64,000 bases of DNA from Ciborinia camelliae (GCA_025890175.1 JANPYM010000003.1:1957795-2021794); one strand, 5' to 3'. Positions 24,960 through 37,368 are shown, counted from the stretch's first letter. Notes: generated from the sequence alone by a model not told the origin. Made by a program: numbers and translations.

Positions 24960-25480
24960 CTTTGATTTTATATACTACTGTAGATGAAAAAGAGCGGATA
25001 GCTTTCATTGCTTAAGCATTTTCCGCTAAAAGAATTCGTTCTTTTTATAGGCTATTATAGCCTTATAGCCTTACAGCTTTATTAGTGGGTAAAGCTTTAA
25101 AGTTATAGAAGTGGTTGAAAATAAGATTAAAAATAAGGTTCAACATAAGGTTTCGAAAAGATTGACTTTTAATGCTCAAAATGAAGCCATTCCTATTTTC
25201 GCTTAAATCAATTACTCAGATGATACGCATGAGATACTAAGATCTAACTTATAAGACGGGAATCTTATATGTGACATGTCCCACTTGTGGTTTCACACCC
25301 CCTTCTAGAATTCAAAATTCCTTGTGGAATTCCTAGTGGGTTGTACATCCCAGTAAGAAAGCGCGGATTCAGAAACCACAATTTTTGAGGGCGGATTTAT
25401 GCCACAACGGATTCCGCTATGATATTCAAAAGCGGATTATGTAGCTGAAAAGGGCGGATCTTGACATCCAAACGGGCCCT
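24960..25480. mobile_element. Possible DNA-transposon remnant with GCGGAT motifs
   Basis: GCGGAT occurs at 24994, 25363, 25391, 25432 and 25454, with inverted partners (TCCGC) near 25019 and 25411. The pair AGCGGA...TCCGCT at 24993-25024 flanks a GCTTAAGC palindrome and could form a hairpin. Clusters of GCGGAT-like repeats near the ends are seen in fungal hAT-type elements. No transposase reading frame remains and element ends are not defined. Confidence 0.35.
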
Positions 25481-25838
25481 AAGGGGAATCGTACGAAAAG
25501 AGTAGCCCTATGCGCTAGTGCCTCGGCCCTCTATATAAGATATGAACTTTAGTATAGGTGGTTTAGGATTAAGCATGTAGACTTTCAACACTTTAAATTA
25601 ATATTAAGAATTAAGAATTTCAATGCCAATTGATAAAATTTCTGTTTACTCAAAACGAGTTCCAAGATAACTTTAATTGTAGTAATTGAAGTATAAAAGA
25701 AGAGAATAAAGTAACATTTTGGATCATCAATTTCACATTCACTTCACTTCACTTTCCTTTATACAAACCATTCATTAAGCATACCTGCCTACCTACACAG
25801 TCTTTACTTTATAAAAAACCATACAGTCTCTCGTCAAA

Positions 25839-26232
25839 ATGGTCAAATTCTCCGCCATCGCTTTGCTTCTCATCAGCGCTATCACTGTGCAAGCTTGTAC
25901 TTATTGTCAATGTCTATTCAACAATGGCCAGCATTGTTGTATATTTGAGGTAAATTAAACAATTCTAGCGTTTTCTTACCTCAGGCTCCAGCCTCCATGG
26001 TTACCTGCTTCCCTTCCCTTTCCTTCCCGGGCTAATTTCATATCTTATAATATTATAGGACCAGGAGATCGGCAACCTCGATTGTAATAAGATTTGCTCC
26101 AGTGCTCATCGTAGGGATGGCACTACGTCGACTGTAAATGGCAAAATCGAATATGGTACTGCCTGTGCAGCTTCAGGAAGTTACAGATGCGCTAGTGGTC
26201 TCGAATCTGCTCATCGTACCAAGTGTTACTAG
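25839..26232 (+). CDS. Small secreted cysteine-rich protein (candidate effector)
   Basis: Two exons, 25839-25949 and 26059-26232, joined in phase 0 across a 109-bp GT-AG intron, give 94 aa. Residues 1-19 (MVKFSAIALLLISAITVQA) are a clear signal peptide with cleavage likely before Cys20. The mature 75 residues hold ten cysteines at 20, 23, 25, 33, 34, 46, 50, 73, 81 and 93, enough for five disulfides. The chain contains TYCQCLFNNG and a Cys-Cys pair. A family is not recognised with confidence; size, cysteine content and isolation in an AT-rich spacer are typical of fungal effectors or secreted antimicrobial-type proteins. A CT-rich leader and a TATAAAA sequence lie just upstream. No activity is claimed. 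Confidence 0.82.
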
Positions 26233-27205
26233 ATAGACATACAGACTCTAGAGTCAAGAGTCTGGAGTGCTCGGGTGGTTGCAACTTGGGTGGATGTGGA
26301 TGTGGATGTGGATGTGGATGCGGATTATGTACCCCGGATCACGAGGATAAATACCTAGGTAGTTGAATACAAACAAAACACCTTGGAATCCATACTTGCA
26401 ATTATCTTTCCCTATATGGGAATTCCATCCTAATGAACCATCGACCACTCCCACCTGATATAAGCGAAAAAACCGCAAAGCCAGGGGGTTTTTAGTGCCA
26501 AGTCGGATCTCCCCAAGTAAACTTCCTGAGTTCCGCTTCCCGCTTATACTGTAGCCATATCCAATCTCCCCGCATTCCAACTTGATCAATTGGGATGATT
26601 TTCTTCGGCCTCACAGGCCCCCTTTTGACTCGGTGTTCGGTGTTCGGTATACGGATGGGCCATAGGTGTACACTGTAGTGGAAGTGTACCTAAAGAATTA
26701 CATTAAATTTTAAATATGGGGCGGGAAAATGATTGGGTGAATTAGTGTAACATTCGTGGAAGTCACCCACCCCAGTTTGAATACCGTATGCTGAGGCTGA
26801 TTCTTGTGACCGGTGGTGGCTGGAAGAGATAGTGTACTCGTACATACCTAAGAAGAGTGCGACGGGAATGGGAAAGATGGCTGTGACGGGAATGATGCGG
26901 GCGGAAAAATGAAGGTTCCTGAGCCCCTTTGGTGGCGTGTAACTAGTTAGCTAAATCATCGCTCAATTGGGCTGGGAAATTGGGCTGGGAAATTGTAACG
27001 GTAGTACATAGTAATTTCTTATTGTCTGAGCCACACAACCTCCTGGATTCGATCTTGATATTTGGGGAAGTCCCAGGAAATTATAAGTTCAGCGATTTTA
27101 TTTCTTTATTATTTTATTCCTCATCTTTTTGAACTTGTCAATCTTGATCCTGTTTTACTGGATTGCCATTTTCTTGAATTTCAACTGACATCACTCACTA
27201 CCGCA
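26233..27205. other. Spacer with (GGATGT)n repeat
   Basis: No gene seen. Contains a five-unit GGATGT tandem repeat at about 26293-26323, a CCTAGGTA element at 26351-26362, and probably the promoter of the secreted SnoaL-like gene. Confidence 0.55.
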
Positions 27206-28108
27206 ATGTACGTCACAGGATTCACAGCACCCCTCTTCCTTCTCCTCTCTTTCTCTCTCCTTCCAGGAGCCCTCTCTTGGTCCCCCTTCTCCTTCAACCT
27301 AAAACCCCTCTCTACGGTATCATACATTTATCCACCTCTCGAACAAATCCGCTATACACTCTCTCTGGAGACTTTTTTGCTCGATACGAAGAATTGGACT
27401 GCGTTGGATTTGATATATGCGGTTGATGCGGTTGCGAACTTTACTAGTTTGGGCGCTGGTGTTTGTATGTTTTTTTCCCCTTCTCGTTCAGAGCTTCTGA
27501 TTTCCCTTTGGAATTAGGACTTGCATTTGATTTGTCCTCGTCATTTTCTTGTTCAGAATGGACATGGAAAGAGATGTCCTTGATATAGAGGAATTAAAAA
27601 CACAAGATGAGATGAGAAAGAAATAGCTGACGGTAAATCGAAGGGACGGGAAGAGACGAAATAATCGCACATGAATCAAACTCTCTAGGGGCGGTGGCAC
27701 ATGGTGTTCATCAGATATCTAGTACTACTATTCTGATCAATCCCCAAAACATTAGTGAGGCACGTGTTATGAGCTAGTATGTATTGTATCTCCTTCTCAT
27801 CCCCTCCCCTCGCTCCCCCCTTCCCTGCTTTATCAAACTTACTCTCCCCATCTCTTATGACGTTTCCTTCCGATTGTGTTTTTTTGAAAATAAGACTAAT
27901 GAGATTAAAAAGCTATTCCTTCAACCATTTTGACACAAATGCAAACAAGGCATCACAGCATGTACTATATGCATGGTTCAAATTTGAAGATCAATGGGTT
28001 GATACCGGATCCTACGATGGCGGTCCGAGCTCATGGAGGGTGAAGGATAGACAGGCGGCATTGGTGGGTGGGCCGGTTGGGGTAGATCTTGGGATGGAGA
28101 AACCTTAG
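27206..28108 (+). CDS. Secreted SnoaL/NTF2-like domain protein
   Basis: Exons 27206-27464, 27689-27776 and 27913-28108 give 180 aa. The start MYVTGFTAPLFLLLSFSLLPGALS is a signal peptide. The rest matches the SnoaL-like (NTF2-fold) cone: an N-terminal helix (PPLEQIRYTLSLETF), NWTALDLIYAVDAVANFTSLG, HGVHQISS, then strands HVLYAWFKFEDQWVD and SSWRVKDRQAALVGGP. Catalytic residues are not assigned. This fold includes dehydratases, cyclases and non-enzymes, so function is open. The first donor could be GTATGT (27465) or GTGTTT a few bases earlier; both keep phase 1 and differ by one residue pair. It follows the cysteine-rich secreted protein gene by about 1 kb on the same strand. An in-frame ATG at 27062 would remove the signal peptide and is rejected. 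Confidence 0.78.
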
Positions 28109-29872
28109 GTGGTGAAGATGGAGAGGAAAGAAGGAGAGTGGCGAGGGTGTGAAAATGGGAGCGAAAGAGGCAAGGCTACTTGCTTACTTACTTTGGAGGA
28201 ATTTCAATGCAATATTTTTGGGGTATATCGAATACTCCATCCTTTCTCTCACCTTGTCAAATCAAACAAATGCACAATAAAAAGCTCAAAAGCCAGTGAA
28301 CATCATAACCACTCTCATCTGATAGCGAGCATATTGCTTGAGATACAGCCAAGTTTCAAAAGACCACAGCATCTGCCACCTTCATTATCACCCAAAAAAA
28401 CACAATATACAACCGGCTTCGCTGCAACCCATATATAAGAATTCCAAACTCAAGTTCCAAATGCCCCCTGGTCTTCCCCCGTGCTTGATATGTCAAGACT
28501 CCGTTGTAGAAAATAAGTCCATAAATGCTTCAGAATTAAAGTCCTGTTGGTGATAGCATACTCCCAGGCCACTCACCTTCAAATCGGACGTACTAGTAAA
28601 CATAAATCGATGTAAAATTTCGACAGCGAAATCTGGGCAGTACTATTACGAGCTAGAACTCTGACGATCTCAATCATTAGATCAGGATGATAAGAAAGGG
28701 AGAAAACAGAAAGATTTGGTCATCATATTCAAAAGCTTCTGTATGTGTAAGAACTTAGAAGAGACTTCGGGACTTTGCCATGCGAGTGGAAATTCTGGTA
28801 AATAGTATCTCTTTAGTAGGTAGGTAGCTGCCGTGGAAGTGGCGTCGTATCGTTTAACCCCTTTGATAGTGAGATGTTTTGCCACTGCGCATGTGCTATG
28901 AACTGAGAGGACCTATAGGAGCGCAAGAATATCAGGATAAATATTCTAGCCTCTCAGCCCTACTCGAACTCACATGTATTGATGCGACACTCCGAGGCAA
29001 AAGACGAATCCCCTTTGAAAGGATTATTAAAACGAACCCCTCATCTTTGCTCCCCCTGCGATAGGTAATCCGAGTATGCACCTTCAAGCTCGTAGGCGAA
29101 AAAAAGTGAGTGACGCAATCTCATTATCATCAGATACAATAGCATGAAAAATAGCCGAAAGTAATCCCGTAGAAACTAATGATGTATGAGAATAACAATG
29201 ATATATTTGAGATATCTATACTGAACAAAAATGGCATGGGAAACTTCCCAAGAAAGGTATGCCTATCCAATCGCTGGGAAAAGTTTTGTTTTTGGATATT
29301 GAACAGGTAAGAGAATATCTCAAGTTTTCTCAGACTAAAATTTGCTCTCAACTCCATAAGATGAGACTTCAAATCCACCACTTCCCCCCTTCTCTCCTCC
29401 AGATGATCCAAAAAATTGAGAAAATGGAGTACCCCTTTACAGCCAAAAGTTTGAGAGCTAAAGATTGTAAATCATTTGATATTCCGATTTTGATAGCAAA
29501 TTTTCTCTGTTTTCTACTGTATTATTCCGCATCTAACCGCACCCCTTATATTTCTTTCCGTTCCTTGTGGACTCCGATGTACTTCTCATTCATGCTTGAC
29601 ACCACATGTTCCCCTTCACAAGAATAATTCAATATCATTGGCATTCCATAGAACAAACGCCCGTGACACATGTCGCCGCACTACTTTCTCGGATATTAGC
29701 AAAGTTCCTTTACGAGCCTTGGCTGGTGCTCTACCAGTGTTCTCTCACAATAGCAAAATGTGACTTACTCTTCATCACTCAACCCAACACAATCACAATA
29801 AGCTATCATGAAAATAATCGGTTCACAGGTAGCCGGCATTCCTGTCGCACCCCAAAGTAGGGAGGTATACTA
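28109..29872. other. 1.8-kb spacer
   Basis: 3' flank of the SnoaL-like gene and 3' flank of the opposite-strand membrane protein. Short open frames only, none with family features. A (TAGG) element lies at 28816-28827. Confidence 0.5.
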
Positions 29873-30454
29873 CTAGTGGTCGTCGAGATCTGCTTCTTTT
29901 CCAAACGGTCTCGGAATCATTTTTCTGGGTGCAAGTCCCTTGACCGGCAGTTCATCCCTTTTAGCTTTCTTTCCCTCCCCCCGAACTACGGGAGTAACCT
30001 TCTTTGGCGTGAGTTCTATAGCCGGTACCGGAATTGGTTCTTCCCTCTTCACAACCTTCTCCCTATTATGATTAAACTTTGGGCCCGTGTTGTGCGTTGC
30101 GTAATGTAATCGTTTATATGGGGATTGATCTCCCTTCAAGATATCCAGGTGTAATCCGCCTACCACCCCGATCAGTGATACCAAAAAAAGAAGGCAGAGG
30201 AGAGCGAGTAGTAGCTTGGATCTGGTAGATAACTTTTTGATTTTCTTCAGAAGATTTTGGGCCGAGGTGCTAGTCTTGATGTACGAAGCTTGGATGGAAT
30301 TGATGAAGGAGTCCTTCCAGTCCAAAGTCTTGAAGTATATAGGCTTGTGTGGATCTTCTGAGTCGGAGATGATGATTTGAGGTGGACCTTGGGGTTGGTT
30401 GTGTGTGGGGAGAGTACCGTCAAGCTGACGGGAAAATTTGCGTGCATGTACCAT
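29873..30454 (-). CDS. Single-pass membrane protein, unknown function
   Basis: An intronless 193-aa frame. One strong membrane segment, LLLALLCLLFLVSLIGVVGG (81-100), follows a basic stretch KKIKKLSTRSK, so by the positive-inside rule the 80-residue N-terminus is probably cytosolic and the 93-residue C-terminal part, rich in Lys, Arg, Pro and Glu, lies outside or in a lumen. No family is recognised. The N-terminal half contains IIISDSEDPHKP, a possible casein kinase 2 site. It may be a lineage-specific gene. Confidence 0.6.
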   Translation of the reverse strand: MVHARKFSRQLDGTLPTHNQPQGPPQIIISDSEDPHKPIYFKTLDWKDSFINSIQASYIKTSTSAQNLLKKIKKLSTRSKLLLALLCLLFLVSLIGVVGGLHLDILKGDQSPYKRLHYATHNTGPKFNHNREKVVKREEPIPVPAIELTPKKVTPVVRGEGKKAKRDELPVKGLAPRKMIPRPFGKEADLDDH

Positions 30455-32543
30455 TGGAAAGGTAGTGGATGGTTCAGATATGATCTATTTGTAGTGAAGA
30501 AGTTGAGAGGAGGAGAGCGAAGAATCGGAGAAGACCTTCAGGCACATGGAATAGGATAAAAATGAAGATAAAGTTCGAATTAAGGTTGACAAAGGGGTAT
30601 ATAACTAGTATAATCTTAAATGTGTAGATACAAATAAAGTAGAAGTGCAAAAAGGAGGAAGAGGAAGAGGAAGAGGAAAGAAGATGATGAAGATGAAGAT
30701 GGAGATGGAGATGGAGATAGAATGAACAACCCACAGACAACCAAAACCAGTTAAACAAAACAAAGCAAAACAAGCTTCAATTGAATTCAAGAAAAGAAAG
30801 GGGATGGAAGGGGTCTTTTTTTCATTAGATCTTCAGTCCCAGACATTTTCAAAATCCAGAACCAATTGAACCAATTCATGATGATGGATCCTGAATACTA
30901 AGAACCAATAATTTCAATCAAGATCAGATCAAATTCATCATCTGTTGATCATATGGAGATCAAATCAAAGCTTACGTGGGCAAGCTTCTTCCAAATCTGC
31001 AAATAATAATTAGTGCATCTCCCTCTTTAACAACAATAATAATGTTCCCCTGATGTTTCCCATCTAACAAACTCCACTTCATCTAACCACTCTGATATTA
31101 ATCTGGTATGTGCTATCCCGGCTATCAGTTTATTATTAGGTACGGAGTAGACTCCAGAGAGAGCCAGGAACATAAATACCTAATATAGGAATATACTCTG
31201 TAGTAATATCCACTTTGATCGATTTGATTGTCAAATTGTCAATGTCAACTTTCAAGATACCAGAGTCCAGACCCCAAATGGGAATGGAGATGGAGATGGC
31301 ATGGATCCTACGTAATTTGAGGCCAGTGTTTCATGATTCATTTACTCCATACCGCTTAGGGAACAGGGTGAAGTACCGAAAGGATTGGGATTTATTTATA
31401 AACATCTCGGAAGTTGATTAAGGCTCAGGAAGGTAAGGTTGGAATATAGGTAGGTAGGTACCTAGTATCTAGAAATAAAGATAAAGATGTTAAAGATATG
31501 TATATAAATGGTAATGTATAAGAAATTTGTTTGGAGAGGTCTAGATTCCCTTGACCCCTTCATCTCTTTACCCCTTCACCAGCTCTGTCTACAACAACCC
31601 AATTTAAAGAAATCTCCACAGGTTTCCGACCTTCTCATTCATCATTCATTCATCAATGGGTCAATACCTACTCACTGCCTATCTTGTTAGGAAAACACAG
31701 ATTCCCTCCACTTTGACCTCTTCAAGACATCCTCGGCTCGGAAGAACTCCGGATATCTATCTGAAGAACAATTACCCTCCTCCGATCAGCCAACCAACAC
31801 CCCTGTGACCTGTAACTTCTGGTTTTGTTGCATATCTGAATTGGGTCGGAGTATCTAGTTGAGTTTAGTTGAGTTTAGTTCAGTTTTGGTTTGGTTTGGT
31901 TTAAAAGAGAGGTCAATTTTGAAATTTTGAAAGTTGGGGGGGAGAGACATTAACATTGATGAAAATGATAAATGTAAGTATTGCTCTAACATTGAAATGC
32001 ATTTTCAACGTATTAGGACCCAGTATTACTGGTACATTGTCACTTCAATACAAAAGTCCAACAGTTGGTAGAAAGAAGTACTTGGACATATAGAGCCTTT
32101 AGCACACTTGCAAATCCTCATTTGCTACTGCAAGTCTGAAAAATTCTGGAGGCTAATATGGATAACACGCTTATATTGATTGATAAACCGAAAACTACAT
32201 AAAATGAAAAGAGAACTAGGAGTCCCTCTTTCCCATACACCCAATATAGGGTTCAAACAATCAGCTCTAGAATCTAGCTCTCCCCACGCATATGCTCTCC
32301 CTGTGCGCTCACATGGCCATCTTCGTTTTCTTTTCCCTGACAACTACCTTCGTGTACTGTAGACTGCCCATATTTTCATCATCACAACACAACACACAAT
32401 GCAAAATCCTGAGAAGGACGACAAACATTCGCATCCAAGCTAATCATATCATATCTATCCATAAGCACACCAAGCCGAACCCATTGCTACATATCCTACC
32501 TAGAGCCGAAATCAAAAAGGTTGAGCAGACACATACATCACTT
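30455..32543. other. 2.1-kb spacer with purine-rich and CCTA elements
   Basis: No gene supported. Polypurine GAAGAG/GATGGA repeats at about 30655-30720 give misleading low-complexity frames on the opposite strand. A (TAGG)3 element with a CCTA partner lies at 31447-31466. Confidence 0.5.
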
Positions 32544-34600
32544 TTAGACCGTCTTCGTCATCGTAATGGTAATATACACAGTGGTCGGTCCACAACCTAA
32601 GCCGCAGGATACGGATGAAGATGAAGACGAAGACGTAACGAGTAAGGGAGAGAGCGTAGAAGAGCTCGTCGAAGTAGTTTTTGGCAAAGAAGAGGAGGCT
32701 GAAGAGGAGGTTGAAGAGAGGGTTGAAGAGGTAGAAGGTTTAGTTGTTGATGTGGCGAGAGAGGAGCTTGTCGTGGTCAATTTCAATGCAGAGGAGGAGG
32801 AGGAGGAGGAGGAGGAGGATGTTGTCGAACCTGGATGATCCGAATTAGCATTATCCCCCAAAAGGGTTATGGGATGAAATGAAGTCTTGTAGATCATTTG
32901 CCATTCTGGTCGAGAGCGCTTAGTTGGAGAAACTACTTACTTCCAGAAGAAGACGAGGATTTCGTCGATGTTGTTGTGAAGGTCTTTTGCATGTTAGCCA
33001 TTTCAAGTCTAGACAATAGGACATAGATATCAATGTATCACTGTAGAAATATTTAAATGAAGACTAACCGATGACGTTGAATATGAGTATGCTGGACTCG
33101 GACAGGCACCTGTAACTGAAGGAACCCCATCGGTGCCTGAAGTAATAGGTATAATATTTGAACCGCAGCTTGCAGCTTGCGCAATATGAACATTTGCGTT
33201 ATCCTGATCAAACACCACATAAGCACCTCTCATGAAGGTATCTCCTAAAATCACATCGGTCTTTTCAGCAGCATTGGCGATAGGTCCATAGCATGTAGCG
33301 CCATTGAACCATATGAACTGAGCCAACTGAATTCTGATGATTTGCCCTGCAAATCCGAAGTCCATCGTCCCTGCGATATTTCGGAAGCTACAAGGTATGG
33401 TGTAAAGGCCACCTCCTTTATTGACCCATCCAGGAAAATAGGTGAGCATGGCGGTAACAAGTGAAGGTGGAAGATAACTCAATGTGCTTCCAGAGTCAAT
33501 AATAACTGGTTTCGCATAGCTAACACCTGTAAAGTTCATAGGTAGCTGATCTGGAAATGTAACCCCAAAGTATGTCATGTTAACCCAATATCTGGATTCA
33601 TCACTTATCAGTAAGACCATCCACTATATAGGGCACAAAGCCTCAAAATTGATTACCTTGGATATCCATCAGGGCTAGCATAAAATGGTATTATGGGATT
33701 TTTGATCAAAGGGCCGTAATATTTTTTGGTGTCGAGACCACCAAATATGATGGAACCTGAAGGATAAGTCAACTGATTGAAACCGTTGACCAAACTGACA
33801 ATCATACCAGAAGCAGTGTCTACATTACCCAAGTCTATGGCAAACGCGCGGGTTTTTGTCAGACCTTGTAGGGCAAGTTGATCAATAATGTTGTAATAAC
33901 CAGTTCCAAGACCAAGTCCCCAAGAAACACCCATTATACCCGCGAACATTCGATTACTGCCTGTTGCAACACCGAATTGAAGCTTTTTGATAGTCGGGCC
34001 TGCTCCCATACTAATTATGTTGTTAATAAAAACACCTCGAAAAAACTGGAATATTCCCTAACATGAAATTGTCCGTTGCATAAGCTCCCGTAACTGCACC
34101 GATACCATATGCTAAGTTCAAAGCCTGACTCAATGGAACAAATGAGGTAGACTTCGTAGGGTCATACTGAGGATAACTGCCGCAAAATGATGTCCATCCT
34201 GAGGTAGAGCATTGTGGATTTACCCAAACATCACTGCTCCCTGTATCTATACTCAGGGTTATTGATTGCGGAGGATTACCAATTTGTACTGCTTATGATC
34301 AGCTAACATGAGAGATAATGTTCTTGAGGGGGACGTACTGGTGATCATGTAAATATCGCCAATGTAAGGATTGGCCAAATTTGACTTGGATTGTCTCTTT
34401 TGGATATTTGGAACTCCAGCGACTTTTGACACCCCCAGCTGAAAAATTCCATCACCAACCATTCGATTGGCTAGCGCTATAGCAGTTTCATTGCTCTCGA
34501 GGTCATTGTCAACATCGACCAACGCTGTTGCCACCGCTGCCAGAAGAAGCAACCATATAACTGCCAACATCGTTGAACCGGGCAACTCAAAGAGAGTCAT
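32544..34600 (-). CDS. Secreted aspartic protease (A1 family) with Ser/Thr-rich tail
   Basis: Six minus-strand exons (34600-34339, 34288-34063, 34010-33657, 33591-33069, 32983-32941, 32830-32544) give 564 aa. An N-terminal signal peptide covers about residues 11-27 (MLAVIWLLLLAAVATA); a Lys-Arg at 68-69 could be a Kex2-type propeptide site. The two pepsin active-site motifs are DTGSSDVW (Asp102) and DSGSTLSYLP (Asp313). Yeast-type yapsins and other fungal A1 proteases share this layout. The last about 110 residues are almost only Ser and Thr, probably O-glycosylated, ending in SCGLGCGPTTVYITITMTKTV; there is no hydrophobic C-terminal tail, so a GPI anchor is not supported. The protein is expected outside the cell or in the wall. 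Confidence 0.9.
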
Positions 34601-36751
34601 TTCATCAACCCAAAGGGGCGATGAGCTCGGCTATATGTATATCGTTCGAACATGTTTCATTATTCTGACATTCTCCGCCATTAAAAAGCCTCATACCTGA
34701 GTTCAAAGCTGGGACGTAAAAGCCAACTCGAGATATTGATCTTCGGAATTAAGATACTGCAGTAATGAAAAAAACCCTTGGAACCACGTGCACAGCAATT
34801 TAATGATATAGTTGTGATTGGTTATTGTAATTTAAGATGCATTAAAATGCTAGCACACGTACACAAATATTCCTGAACTAGTCCGGAAGAGACGCCAGGG
34901 AATGCAGCAGACTAAACTACCCCTTTCAGTAGAAAAGAACGCCGACCTTCGAATGTGGCGTAGAAAGAAAGAAGGATCTAACGGCTCACAGAGTATCTGC
35001 ATCCACGGGTGGCTCCATCTAAGTCAGAACTCTATATATACCCTCCCATCTGCAATACTCCGTACTGAAGGGCTCAACCCCCGAAGACAGAAATATAGGA
35101 ATAGAAACCTTACTACAGCTTCATGCGTGAATTTCCTGGTATCCTTTTGAGTGCAACCATCGTAGCGGAGAGGACGCCGAGCCAAACGGTCACCAAGCTG
35201 TCGGGATACATAATTGCTCGACACTGGTTGAGAGCTGAGAGTAAGTAAGGTACAGGAACTCGTACTTCATCCACTCGATTTCGAGATGGGGATTAGTGAT
35301 CTCAAGGTTGATTCCTGCTCATGGCGCTCATTAACACATAGATCGGAATGCAGAATCCGAGAAAATCTCAAGATGTTATGCAGCCGCTTACTGTGGAATG
35401 AAGTCAGGGAAGGGCAACCATCTCAATTTCAATGATGTGGGGATTGAATCACGTGCTAATACTTGAAGCTATCTCAAATTGAGTTTAGCTCGAATGAGCA
35501 AACTCTGCTTTTCGCTTATTCACTAGCGCAGATCATGAATGTGGCTACAAATATTCGAATTTTGCGCAACAATTTTCCTTTCTTCTTCATCAAAAAGTAT
35601 CAGAGCCAGCCACGACCTCCACCTCGACTTCGAAACAGTGGTGTGTTGCCAGCACTCTTAACTGAGTGTGAGGCTCTGTAGAGGAAGCATATCCTTAATA
35701 GGAAGTTCGTTTTCCGTGTGTCTTCTTAATTGAGGGCGAGGGGATCCGAATGTCGAAAGAGAGGAGACAAACCAACAAGACATTACCATACTTATGAAGA
35801 GGGAATGCAACTATACGCGGATTTGACGTATGTCAAGAGATTTCTTCGCCGCGCCTACATACTTCCGAAACAATAATTACGTGCATTGGCGTACATTCCA
35901 TACTGTAGACAAATTCCTTGACTGGCGATCTAGCCATGGTTTATTCATGATTGTCCCACCATATATGACCTGATCACCATTCTTGAAGTCTTTTTTTACC
36001 TATGCTGGTGCATACTTTGACGATGTTCTGGTAACCAATCCGTACTTGTATTGCTTCGTCGCACGCGAAACTCATATAGCCCTTGCATTTGTGACCCATG
36101 CAAAGACCATTCATTGTAGCAAAATCTGTATTGACAGCTATGAGATGAGTTCAAATCATCTGGATGAGCTGTTCTCCTCCAACTTCCTCATTTACGAGTC
36201 GCCATTATTGGTCTTCGATGCTTCGTGAAGCGCACTCTGGGAAATTAGGTAAGAAAGAAAACTCGAAGGCACTATGTTGCATCGATGCCATGGCTAGCAG
36301 CAATCGTTTGGAAAGTCGCATGTGTGTGTGTCTCTTTACCCAACGCGCTTCTGACCCATGTTGGCGAGGGGGGATGGCGTAAAGCATGTCGAATTGCTGT
36401 AAACTCCACTAAACATCAAATCTTCATGTTATGCTCCGCGACCTACCGTTCCGCTTCCTTTTCGTGCACAAACAAAGCAAACAACTGTTACTAGGGCGCG
36501 CATATAAGTGTAGCTCTTACACCATCCAATTGAAGGGGAATATATCTGTTGCAATTGCTGAAATACCTAAATCTCAATGCTAATTGATAGACATTCCTAC
36601 ATGAATTAAAAATCAACTCGGCTGATTGCTCCATGTAACCAACCCAGATCATGATGGATGCTTAAAACCCCGTACCGTTTTTGCGCCATATCCCCCCTTC
36701 CTCTTCCTAAAACGCCCCAATCCTTAATTGTTTATATTTATATATAGTGCC
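34601..36751. other. 2.15-kb spacer
   Basis: Promoter side of the protease gene on the left, 3' flank of RPB11 on the right. Open frames are short and without family features. No repeat or RNA gene recognised. Confidence 0.5.
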
Positions 36752-37368
36752 TTATTTGTCGGCAGCTGCGACATCTCCGCTGACCATCTTGCGAAGCTCA
36801 AACTCCTTTGTGAATTCGCGGCTGAAGACCTCCAGTTCGGATACCAAATTACGGCAACAGGCGACGAGAGCTTCCTTAGGAGTGATCTCACCATCGGTTT
36901 GGATGCGGAGTTCGAACTTGGAGAAGAGAGGGTGGGGAACTATGCGCCTCCTGTCAGTATATAGTTCCGAGGAAGTGTTGGTAGGTATTGATATTATGGA
37001 ACTCTGTGCTTGGAATAGGCGTACTCTTGTAACCAGAGAAGATAACATGCGGATCCTTCAATAAATGTGCACGTAGCAAATTGCCGAGGGTGTGGTCTTC
37101 CTTGTTGAAAGTAAAGATTGAGGAGTTGGGAGTACCTGCATAACCATTTATTAGCATAGTACTATGGTTGAAAATCTATATGTGCAATGGATCTATAACT
37201 TACGGGTATCAGCCTCTTCGGTGCACTTCTTCTCGCCATCCCCGAGAATGAATAACTCGAATCTGTTGTGAGAAATCAGATTCCATCCTTCATTGAAGCG
37301 CGGGGCGCATAATGATATAGAAGCTCTGGAAGGCAGGGAATTACGTACCTCTCGGGTGCGTTAGACAT
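36752..37368 (-). CDS. RPB11: RNA polymerase II subunit RPB11
   Basis: Four minus-strand exons (37368-37349, 37262-37204, 37135-37025, 36939-36752) give 125 aa, close to the 120 aa of yeast Rpb11. The sequence starts [19 protein letters not shown] and contains the alpha-like dimerisation motif [17 protein letters not shown] and [24 protein letters not shown]. Rpb11 pairs with Rpb3, the counterpart of the bacterial alpha dimer, to nucleate polymerase II assembly. The first exon is only 20 bp. AC19, the homologue in polymerases I and III, is less likely because [18 protein letters not shown] fits Rpb11. Confidence 0.95.

Larger units (their letters stand above)
22360..25838. other. 3.5-kb gene-poor, AT-rich spacer
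   Basis: Starts with the MADS gene 3' flank. No intact gene is supported. It contains a weak transporter-like relic near 24271-24456, an AT-rich stretch from about 24780, a cluster of GCGGAT motifs at 24990-25460, and the promoter of the small secreted protein at the right end. Confidence 0.55.

Noticed and set aside
27062..27517. 151-codon frame as an unspliced gene
   Set aside because: Starting at 27206 gives a signal peptide, and splicing joins it to two further exons that complete a SnoaL-like fold.
30474..30790. Leu/His/Ser-rich minus-strand frames near 30.6 kb
   Set aside because: They derive from the polypurine GAAGAG/GATGGA simple repeat.
32566..32838. Glu/Val-rich 90-codon plus-strand frame
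   Set aside because: Antisense of the Ser/Thr-rich tail of the aspartic protease, whose exon structure is well supported.
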